Part shown: piece by piece, positions 5,925 through 11,148 of the stretch | Position numbering within the stretch: position 1 is the first letter of the stretch | Layout: every line of letters starts with the position of its first letter | Origin: Methanobacterium sp. | Lineage (GTDB): Archaea > Methanobacteriota > Methanobacteria > Methanobacteriales > Methanobacteriaceae | NCBI GenBank assembly: GCA_020855015.1 | Contig: JAHKLP010000058.1 | Span: forward strand, 1 to 11,148 | DNA: 11,148 bases | Direction of reading: 5' to 3' | Program-made: the position numbers and the translations under genes | Notes under the pieces: model-generated | The model's database searches: none | Told to the model about the DNA's origin: nothing | Seen by the model: the letters and a program-made list of their open reading frames with translations, nothing else

Positions 5925-6734
5925 ATGACTGGAATTCTGGAATACTCTTTCATGCAGAATGCCTTTTTGGCTGCAGTGTTAGTTAGTGTGGCCTGTGGTT
6001 TAGTGGGTACTTACGTGGTCATTAAAAGAATCGTATTCATAAGTGGAGGAATATCCCACGCCGCCTTTGGGGGGATAGGTCTGGGATATTTCCTGGGAAT
6101 CAACCCTATAATGGCTGCCATTCCTTTCAGCATATTATCCTCACTGATTATGGGAATAACCAGTAAAAAAGTAAAAATCAGTGAAGACACAGCTATTGGG
6201 ATTTTGTGGAGTTTTGGAATGGCGATAGGGATTATTTTCATCAATTTAACACCGGGGTATGTTCCAGATCTCATGAGCTACCTATTCGGCAGCATACTCA
6301 CTGTCCCTGTAAATGACATTATAATAATGTTCCTCTTAGATTTAATTATTATTATAACTGTTTTATTGTTTTATAGAGAGTTTCAGGGAATATCTTTTGA
6401 TGAAGAATTCAGTCAGGTTATCGGAATGCCCACAACCTACATTTATCTCCTTCTTTTATCCATGGTAGCTCTTTCAGTGGTGGTAATGATTAAGGTAGTG
6501 GGAGTGATACTGGTGATAGCTCTTTTAACCATTCCCGCAGCCATTGCCAAACAATACACCTATAAAATAGGGCATATGATGGTATTGGCTGTGATTTTAG
6601 GGATAATACTCACCATTGGGGGTTTATTTGTATCATACATTTTCAACCTGGCTTCTGGGGCTACTATTGTACTGGTGTTGAGTCTGGGATTCATATGTTC
6701 ATCAGTAATTCAAAAATTAAGGAACGCACTGTAA
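5925..6734 (+). CDS. znuB: metal ABC transporter permease (ZnuB, ABC-3 family)
   Basis: Integral membrane subunit forming the metal channel. The 269 residues are mostly hydrophobic, giving roughly eight membrane helices. Family hallmarks are GGISHAAFGGIGLGYFLG near residues 41-58 and LLTIPAAIAKQYT near residues 201-212, the second preceding the loop that should dock on the ATPase. Length is normal. The start is fixed by an in-frame stop (TGA, 5916-5918) just upstream; AAGGAG at 5907-5912 lies 12 bases before the ATG, longer than ideal. It is last in the operon, with a 122-base gap before the next gene. No strong oligo-T terminator is visible after it. Confidence 0.93.
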   Translation: MTGILEYSFMQNAFLAAVLVSVACGLVGTYVVIKRIVFISGGISHAAFGGIGLGYFLGINPIMAAIPFSILSSLIMGITSKKVKISEDTAIGILWSFGMAIGIIFINLTPGYVPDLMSYLFGSILTVPVNDIIIMFLLDLIIIITVLLFYREFQGISFDEEFSQVIGMPTTYIYLLLLSMVALSVVVMIKVVGVILVIALLTIPAAIAKQYTYKIGHMMVLAVILGIILTIGGLFVSYIFNLASGATIVLVLSLGFICSSVIQKLRNAL

Positions 6735-6775
6735 ACACGAGCTAAATTTGATTCAGGGTATTCATCAGAATTTTC

Positions 6776-6785
6776 TTATATATTT
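6776..6785 (+). promoter_or_regulatory. TATA-like box upstream of the membrane gene pair
   Basis: TTATATATTT closely fits the archaeal TATA element and lies about 80 bases before the ATG at 6857, predicting a start near 6805 and a leader of about 50 bases. The gap of 122 bases after the permease gene also suggests that a new transcription unit starts here. Confidence 0.45.
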
Positions 6786-6856
6786 ATTCACCACTTAGTA
6801 AGGGGTCATGTAAAATAGGAAAAAAATATTTTAAAAAGTTGTGACAATTTAATATT

Positions 6857-7492
6857 ATGAGACTATATAATGTAGGCAGAATCCTGTTTTTACTTTTAAT
6901 TCTGGCATCCCTTGGCACATCCTGGGCTGATGTTATCGAACCTGGTGAAAAGAATGTCCCCTTTACCTATCAAATCATAAACATTCAGGATTACCCTGAT
7001 TATGTATTCATACTTCATGGCACACCCAACCCTTCCTATGAGCTTTTAAACTCATCTGAATTCAGTTTCTATAAACTGAGTGTTTGTTCCATATATGCTG
7101 TTCCTGATGAAGTATTTAAATCAGTTAAATTGGATGAAATGAATGATACACAAATAGATGAGTTCCTTAACAATGACTCACGTGTGGCGCGGTCAAATAT
7201 ATCCCTTGATGGATTGTATGGAACGGTTAATGTTGCCAATCCTCTGGAAAGTGCATTAATTCAGCTTAAAATTAACTCTATTCAGGGTGATAATCTGGAT
7301 ATTCAAAAGGAGAAGATCATTTATTACTATAATAATGGTCAGAAAGTTGAAAAACCTTTTCAAAGTCAGAACCAGATTCCTGAACCCACCGCTCCTGGGC
7401 CTTCATGGGATTACTATGTATACTTCATAGTACTACCTATTCTAGCACTGGCAGCCATATTCTATATCATTATGAGAAGAAGGTCCAATTAG
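6857..7492 (+). CDS. secreted, C-terminally membrane-anchored protein of unknown function
   Basis: I recognise no named family. Residues 8-24 form a signal peptide ending SWA, so cleavage before Asp25 is likely. A soluble ectodomain of about 150 residues follows, starting with EPGEKNVPFTYQIINI and DYPDYVFILHG, with an apparent beta-rich pattern and a single cysteine (Cys77). Four N-x-S/T sites (Asn65, 96, 106, 114) could carry N-glycans, which archaea add outside the cell. A Pro-rich hinge (about 174-183) leads to one membrane helix (186-206) and a basic tail RRRSN, placing the C-terminus in the cytoplasm. The ribosome-binding site is weak (GTGAC near 6841). The next gene starts two bases after the stop, so the products probably act together at the membrane. 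Coding status is well supported; function is unknown. Confidence 0.85.
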   Translation: MRLYNVGRILFLLLILASLGTSWADVIEPGEKNVPFTYQIINIQDYPDYVFILHGTPNPSYELLNSSEFSFYKLSVCSIYAVPDEVFKSVKLDEMNDTQIDEFLNNDSRVARSNISLDGLYGTVNVANPLESALIQLKINSIQGDNLDIQKEKIIYYYNNGQKVEKPFQSQNQIPEPTAPGPSWDYYVYFIVLPILALAAIFYIIMRRRSN

Positions 7493-7494
7493 AC

Positions 7495-7809
7495 ATGTAC
7501 AACCTTTTATTTTACTGGATCATTACTGTAATCATCGAATTTTTGGTTTTATGGCTGTTTATCAAGAAAGAACCGTCAAAACTTTTTTTAGCTTCTATTC
7601 TTATTAATTCAGTTACCCTGCCACTTGCCACTTTCATCTATCTCTTCTTTTATCCTAATTTTGTCTTGATTGAGGTAGCAGTTTTTTTAGTGGAGATTTT
7701 CCTGGTCAGGCTATTATTGGAGGTTGAATATAAGGAGTCTTTTTTAATCTCTTTAGCAGCTAACTTAGCCACAGCATTATTCGGATTAATATTTTCTATA
7801 ATCTGGTAA
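7495..7809 (+). CDS. small four-helix membrane protein with internal duplication
   Basis: The ATG two bases after the preceding stop gives a 104-residue protein. Longer in-frame starts such as 7405 only translate the end of the preceding gene in another frame. AAGGT near 7480-7484 may serve as ribosome-binding site, and translational coupling is likely. Four membrane helices lie at about 4-23, 30-52, 56-75 and 81-102. Residues 14-44 align without gaps to 66-96, an offset of 52, half the protein. Identities are Glu15/67, Leu21/73, Glu26/78, Phe31/83, Leu32/84, Ser34/86, Asn38/90 and Thr41/93. Each half thus has a Glu in its first helix and N-x-x-T in its second, which suggests a two-helix unit duplicated in parallel. 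Buried Glu and Asn hint at transport or binding, but no function is known to me. Confidence 0.8.
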   Translation: MYNLLFYWIITVIIEFLVLWLFIKKEPSKLFLASILINSVTLPLATFIYLFFYPNFVLIEVAVFLVEIFLVRLLLEVEYKESFLISLAANLATALFGLIFSIIW

Positions 7810-7860
7810 TATATGAATTCTAATCATTGAAATCAGAACATTATTCTATAATTTAACAGC

Positions 7861-7868
7861 AAAAAAAA
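7861..7868 (-). terminator. oligo-T terminator after rpiA
   Basis: On the minus strand a T8 run begins about five bases after the rpiA stop codon, as expected for archaeal termination. It also marks the convergent boundary with the membrane gene that ends at 7809. Confidence 0.55.
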
Positions 7869-7873
7869 GATGT

Positions 7874-8593
7874 TCAGGGCTTTTTAATTGATTCAACTCC
7901 ATCGGAAGTGGCAACCAAAACCTGGTCTGCTATACCCGGGAATATCCCATTTTCCAGAACACCGGGAATGTTGTTGAGTTGTATTTCCAGTTCCTGTGGA
8001 TCTAATATCTCTTTAAACTGCACATCAACCACAAAATTGTTATTATCAGTTATCACAGGTCCGTCCTTCATCTGAGCCATTCTAAGGGAAGGTAAACCTC
8101 CCATCTTCTTCACCAGTTCTGTAACTGGTCGATATGCAGATGGTATAACTTCTAGTGGCACTGGGAAATCGCCCAGCTTCTTAACCTTTTTGGATTCATC
8201 TACAATAACCAGGAACTTTTTGGCTGCAGAATCCACAATCTTTTCCAGTGTGTGGGCTGCACCACCACCCTTGATAAGATTCAAATCAGGGTCTACTTCA
8301 TCAGCACCATCCACTGCCAGATCTGGCAGGTGTTCATCGAGGGTGGTTAAAGGTATGCCACAGTCTCTGGCTAAAAAGAAAGACTGATAAGAAGTTGGTA
8401 TTCCCATAATTTCTATTTCTTCATTTTTAATTCGGTTTCCCAGTTTTTGGATAAAGTAATGAGCTGTAGAACCAGTTCCCAATCCTAAAATTTCACCATC
8501 ATTCACCATCATGGCTGCTTCAGATGCAACTTCCCTTTTTGCATTATCTACCAGCTCAACTACTTCCCAGGCAACTTCTTTTTTCGGATGCAT
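7874..8593 (-). CDS. rpiA: ribose-5-phosphate isomerase A
   Basis: Cytoplasmic enzyme that interconverts ribose 5-phosphate and ribulose 5-phosphate, supplying ribose for nucleotides in methanogens. Numbered from the ATG at 8591-8593, the phosphate-binding GLGTGSTA (37-44), DGADEVD (95-101), KGGGAA (108-113) and VDESKKV (131-137) are all present. Asp95, Asp98, Lys108 and Glu117 have exactly the spacing of the Escherichia coli catalytic residues Asp81, Asp84, Lys94 and Glu103, so the enzyme should be active. I chose this ATG because GGAG (8604-8601) lies seven bases before it; a TTG two codons upstream would be only one base from that site. The length, 239 residues, is normal. The UPF0179 gene ends 82 bases upstream on the same strand, a gap long enough for an extra promoter. 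Confidence 0.95.
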   Translation of the reverse strand: MHPKKEVAWEVVELVDNAKREVASEAAMMVNDGEILGLGTGSTAHYFIQKLGNRIKNEEIEIMGIPTSYQSFFLARDCGIPLTTLDEHLPDLAVDGADEVDPDLNLIKGGGAAHTLEKIVDSAAKKFLVIVDESKKVKKLGDFPVPLEVIPSAYRPVTELVKKMGGLPSLRMAQMKDGPVITDNNNFVVDVQFKEILDPQELEIQLNNIPGVLENGIFPGIADQVLVATSDGVESIKKP

Positions 8594-8659
8594 GTGCAAT
8601 CTCCATATAATACTAAATTAGATTTCCAAATTAATGATAAATTTTAATAATGATTGGTT

Positions 8660-8672
8660 ATGATTATAAATA
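8660..8672 (-). promoter_or_regulatory. possible internal promoter for rpiA
   Basis: On the minus strand CTATTTATAATC lies just after the UPF0179 stop codon and 67-79 bases before the rpiA ATG. Transcription starting about 25 bases downstream would give a leader of roughly 45 bases. It could let rpiA be expressed apart from the two upstream genes. Confidence 0.3.
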
Positions 8673-8675
8673 GAT

Positions 8676-9110
8676 TTAATGTTGTTTTAGTAGAACAACA
8701 GTTAAGTTTAATCCTTTAGGACATTTTTCCTTGGGCTTTCCCATTTTTTTAATGATCTTACACTTGTCCTCATGGTAAAGACCCTCAGGAAAACAGAGAT
8801 CCCTCATGGAACATTCTTCTTTGCAGTTAGGTGGGGCAAAGACAATGTTTGAACCTTCAAATGCACGTTTTGAATCTATTGCAGTTTTTATGGTGGCTTT
8901 ATCCACATCCACAACTTTCACTTTACCACCATTATGAACAGGGCAGGGGTGTTCGGTATTTTTAACATCTCTGACTCGGTACAGTCTACCTTCTTCCAGG
9001 GAGTCAATACAAGTCACCTTAAAGCGACACTTCTCGCACTGGCTTGCAGCCCCGTAATGCATAAATCTGAGTCCTTTTTCTGCTAAGTCATTTCCAATGA
9101 GGGTTATCAT
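8676..9110 (-). CDS. UPF0179 family cysteine-rich protein
   Basis: A 144-residue protein matching, from memory, the archaeal UPF0179 family (MITLIGNDLAEKGLRFMHYG start), whose function is unknown. It holds nine cysteines in two groups: Cys25, 28, 34 and 56 (C-x2-C-x5-C, then HPCPVH), and Cys96, 100, 106, 117 and 130 (NCKEEC, C-x5-C). Two zinc or iron-sulphur sites are plausible. There is no signal or membrane segment, and the basic C-terminal region (KCKIIKKMGKPKEKCPKG) could bind nucleic acid. GTGGAG (minus strand, 9120-9115) lies four bases before the ATG. It sits 31 bases after egsA and 82 before rpiA, and is probably co-transcribed with egsA. Confidence 0.88.
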   Translation of the reverse strand: MITLIGNDLAEKGLRFMHYGAASQCEKCRFKVTCIDSLEEGRLYRVRDVKNTEHPCPVHNGGKVKVVDVDKATIKTAIDSKRAFEGSNIVFAPPNCKEECSMRDLCFPEGLYHEDKCKIIKKMGKPKEKCPKGLNLTVVLLKQH

Positions 9111-9141
9111 TATTCTCCACTCCAGGGATTATCAATATGAA

Positions 9142-10188
9142 TTAATCAATTACTCCTGTTTTACGCGCTAATTTTTCGGCAGCTTCTTTGGTAAGCCCTC
9201 TGTCACCAAGTATGGTGTACCTTTCATTTCTGATGGTGTGTGCTTTAGTTAGAGCTTCTATGATATATTGTGGATCTAAACCCAGTTGAGATGCATTCAC
9301 CGGGGCTTTGATAGTTTTTAAGGTGTCACGGATGAACTCCCAGTCCCCACCATGTAGATACATCATCATTATAGTTCCCACACCACACTGTTCCCCATGT
9401 AAAGCAGGTTCCGGCGCTATAATATCAAGTGCATGACTGAATTTATGTTCAGCACCACTGGCTGGTCTGCTATTACCTGCTATACTGATGGCCATTCCAC
9501 TGGAGATAAGAGCCTTCACTACAATGGCTGCACTTTCAATAAGACCTTCTTTAATGTCACCAGCTGATTTAATCATGGTTTCTGCTGTAATGAGGGATAA
9601 GGCTGCTGATGAATCACTGAAGTCTTCATTTAATAGACGATGGGCTAGTTTCCAGTCCAGAATTGCGGTGTAGTTTGAGATGATGTCTCCACATCCAGCA
9701 GCCAGAAGACGAAACGGGGCCTGGCTGATGATTTGTGTATCTGCAATAATCCCGACAGGAGGTTCAACCTCCATAGAAACACTTCCTTCCTGGTTTTTTA
9801 TAGAAGCCCGGGGCGATGAAATACCATCATGTGATGCAGCTGTGGGAATGCTCACTGAGTGCACTCCAGACTGGGTAGATGCCATTTTAGCCACATCAAT
9901 CACTTTCCCCCCACCCACTCCCAGAACAGCATTAACATTGCTCATACAATCCTGAACCTGTGAAACAGCATCAAGGGAAGGTTTTTCAACAATAATAGTG
10001 TCCACATTGTAATCATACTTATACAGGCTTTCTATTACTTTTTCCCCGGCAATTTTCATGGTATGGGGGCCGCTAGCCACTAATAAATTACCTGTAAGCT
10101 TCAAATCCTTGCAGATGGATCCTGTTTCATTTATTACTCCAGGACCACTGTGGATTTCCCGTGGTAATTTCACCCGATTAAAATCCAT
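9142..10188 (-). CDS. egsA: sn-glycerol-1-phosphate dehydrogenase [NAD(P)+]
   Basis: Reduces dihydroxyacetone phosphate to sn-glycerol 1-phosphate, the stereospecific backbone of archaeal ether lipids, in the cytoplasm. The 348-residue sequence belongs to the iron-alcohol-dehydrogenase/glycerol dehydrogenase superfamily. The nucleotide-binding GVGGGKVIDVAK (90-101) and the diagnostic SIPTAASHDGISSPRAS (113-129) are present. Likely metal ligands are Asp168 (GCGDIISN), His248 (GAEHKFSHALD) and His264 (LHGEQCG). Length is normal and no key motif is missing. The start is firm: AAGGAG (minus strand, 10200-10195) lies six bases before the ATG. It heads the minus-strand run with UPF0179 and rpiA and diverges from proS across 235 bases. 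This gene is strong evidence that the host is an archaeon. Confidence 0.96.
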   Translation of the reverse strand: MDFNRVKLPREIHSGPGVINETGSICKDLKLTGNLLVASGPHTMKIAGEKVIESLYKYDYNVDTIIVEKPSLDAVSQVQDCMSNVNAVLGVGGGKVIDVAKMASTQSGVHSVSIPTAASHDGISSPRASIKNQEGSVSMEVEPPVGIIADTQIISQAPFRLLAAGCGDIISNYTAILDWKLAHRLLNEDFSDSSAALSLITAETMIKSAGDIKEGLIESAAIVVKALISSGMAISIAGNSRPASGAEHKFSHALDIIAPEPALHGEQCGVGTIMMMYLHGGDWEFIRDTLKTIKAPVNASQLGLDPQYIIEALTKAHTIRNERYTILGDRGLTKEAAEKLARKTGVID

Positions 10189-10217
10189 GTATATCTCCTT
10201 TTTTTAATCTCCATATG

Positions 10218-10235
10218 ATCTTTAGGGTGAAAGAT
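10218..10235. repeat. 6-bp inverted repeat in the egsA leader
   Basis: ATCTTT (10218-10223) and AAAGAT (10230-10235) flank AGGGTG. If egsA transcripts start upstream, this would be a small hairpin about 20 bases before the ribosome-binding site. It is short enough to be chance. Confidence 0.25.
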
Positions 10236-10277
10236 AAAATAATTTTTGATTTAATTCTACACATGTGCTCAGTCATA

Positions 10278-10315
10278 ATATTTTAGCAAACTAGAAAAGA
10301 TTATATTTTAGCAAA
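10278..10315. repeat. 13-bp direct repeat in the egsA/proS promoter region
   Basis: ATATTTTAGCAAA occurs exactly at 10278-10290 and 10303-10315, 25 bases apart start to start. Read on the minus strand each copy is TTTGCTAAAATAT, a TATA-like sequence facing egsA. The pair may be two promoters, or sites for a regulator spaced by about two and a half helical turns. Confidence 0.5.
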
Positions 10316-10338
10316 TATTAGCTATACTTATTAATCTA

Positions 10339-10372
10339 AATATAAAACTGAATATAAATAATCCGAATATAA
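10339..10372 (+). promoter_or_regulatory. cluster of TATA-like boxes upstream of proS
   Basis: AATATAAA occurs at 10339-10346 and 10351-10358, and AATATAA at 10366-10372, all 50-85 bases before the proS ATG. Any of them could position transcription to give a short leader carrying the GGTGA site. Which one is used cannot be told from sequence. Confidence 0.35.
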
Positions 10373-10423
10373 TTCAAATCAGCCCTAAAGTCATAATATT
10401 ATTAAATTTATACTGGTGAAGAA

Positions 10424-11148
10424 ATGTCTGAATTTAGCGAATGGTTTCACAATATCCTTGAAGAAGCAGAGATAATTGACACCCGTTACCCTATTAAGGG
10501 AATGCATGTCTGGCAGCCCCAGGGTTTCAAGATACGAAAATATGCCCTGAAATTACTCAGAGAACTCTTAGATGATGACCATGAAGAAGTTCTTTTCCCC
10601 CTCCTCATCCCTGAAGATGAGCTGGCTAAGGAAGCAATACATGTTAAAGGCTTTGAAGAAGAAGTTTACTGGATAACACATGGCGGTTTAACCCCTCTGA
10701 ATAAGAAACTGGCCTTGAGGCCCACCAGTGAAACAGCTATGTACCCCATGCTTAAATTATGGGTAAGATCTCACTCAGACCTTCCCATGAAATTTTACCA
10801 AGTAGTAAACACTTTCCGCTATGAAACAAAACACACCAGGCCCCTTATAAGAGTTAGAGAAATCACAACCTTTAAAGAAGCTCACACAATCCATGCAGAT
10901 GCTGAAGGTGCCAAAAACCAGGTTAATAATGCTATTGAGATTTACGGAAGCTTTTTTGACCAGCTGGGAATACCTTACTTGGTTACCAGACGTCCGGACT
11001 GGGATAAGTTCCCCGGTGCTGATTATACAATGGCCTTTGATACCCTACTACCCGATGGAAAGACTCTCCAGATTGGGACGGTTCACAATCTGGGACAGAC
11101 ATTCGCCCGCACATTCGAAATAACTTATGAAACAGCAGAGGGCGAACA
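10424..11148 (+). CDS. proS: prolyl-tRNA synthetase, archaeal type (5' part, cut by the window end)
   Basis: Class II aminoacyl-tRNA synthetase that charges tRNA-Pro. The open frame runs 241 codons from the ATG to the window end, so about half of a protein of roughly 480 residues is present. Visible hallmarks are the start MSEFSEWFHNILEEAEIID, LRPTSETAMYPM (98-109, the Thr-Glu loop that binds substrate), class II motif 2 with FRYETKHTRPLIRVRE (131-146), and GTVHNLGQ (218-225). The motif order fits the archaeal/eukaryote-like form without the bacterial editing insertion. Motif 3, the anticodon-binding domain and the C-terminal domain lie outside. GGTGA (10415-10419) sits four bases before the ATG. 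The frame has no internal stop. Confidence 0.95.
   Translation, partial: MSEFSEWFHNILEEAEIIDTRYPIKGMHVWQPQGFKIRKYALKLLRELLDDDHEEVLFPLLIPEDELAKEAIHVKGFEEEVYWITHGGLTPLNKKLALRPTSETAMYPMLKLWVRSHSDLPMKFYQVVNTFRYETKHTRPLIRVREITTFKEAHTIHADAEGAKNQVNNAIEIYGSFFDQLGIPYLVTRRPDWDKFPGADYTMAFDTLLPDGKTLQIGTVHNLGQTFARTFEITYETAEGE

Noticed and set aside
7405..7494. In-frame extension of the small membrane protein upstream to an ATG at 7405
   Set aside because: These 30 codons overlap the end of the preceding gene in another frame and read as a hydrophilic non-membrane stretch; the ATG at 7495 is two bases after the preceding stop and begins a clean membrane helix.
8594..8599. TTG start two codons upstream of the rpiA ATG
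   Set aside because: The GGAG site is one base from the TTG but seven bases from the ATG, the normal spacing.
10186..10200. AAGGAGATATACATG before egsA resembles the leader used in T7 expression vectors
   Set aside because: The match is short, lies exactly where a native Shine-Dalgarno site is expected, and the flanking sequence is ordinary archaeal DNA, so contamination or vector sequence is not supported.
1..11148. Search for CRISPR arrays, insertion sequences, integrase or attachment sites and replication origin repeats
   Set aside because: No regularly spaced long repeats, transposase-like frames, tRNA-flanking duplications or origin-box clusters were seen; the gene content is ordinary methanogen housekeeping and transport.

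Overview
The window looks like chromosomal DNA of a methanogenic archaeon of the Methanobacteriales, most like Methanobacterium. I infer this from the genes: an archaeal sn-glycerol-1-phosphate dehydrogenase, the archaea-restricted UPF0179 family, an archaeal-type prolyl-tRNA synthetase and a NikR-like regulator. The AT-rich intergenic DNA, TATA-like boxes and GGAG/GGTGA ribosome-binding sites agree. I did no database search, so the genus is inference.

Layout. (1) 1-657: a minus-strand coiled-coil protein of unknown function, with an inverted repeat beyond its stop at the window edge. (2) 658-1222: a 565-base AT-rich divergent intergenic region with short repeats and palindromes but no gene that I can support. 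(3) 1223-3610: a 4-oxalocrotonate-tautomerase-family protein that keeps only the N-terminal proline, a perfect 16-bp tandem repeat, and a 697-residue YyaL/SPATA20-type thioredoxin-fold protein. (4) 3701-6734: a minus-strand NikR-like metal regulator, divergent from a complete cluster A-I metal ABC transporter (binding protein, ATPase, permease). Their shared 80-113 base promoter region holds an inverted repeat whose arms bracket a TATA-like box. (5) 6857-7809: a tightly linked pair of unknown membrane genes, a secreted C-terminally anchored protein and a 104-residue four-helix protein that is two copies of a 52-residue unit. (6) 7874-10188: a minus-strand run egsA, UPF0179, rpiA. (7) 10424-11148: the first half of proS, divergent from egsA and cut by the window end.

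How the genes work together. The NikR-like protein probably senses a transition metal, from the conserved His/Cys site, and controls the adjacent importer; whether the metal is nickel or zinc is open. The egsA run joins the archaeal lipid-backbone enzyme, an uncharacterised cysteine-rich protein and ribose-5-phosphate isomerase. The least explained content is the 6857-7809 membrane pair. I see no CRISPR array, insertion sequence, tRNA or rRNA.
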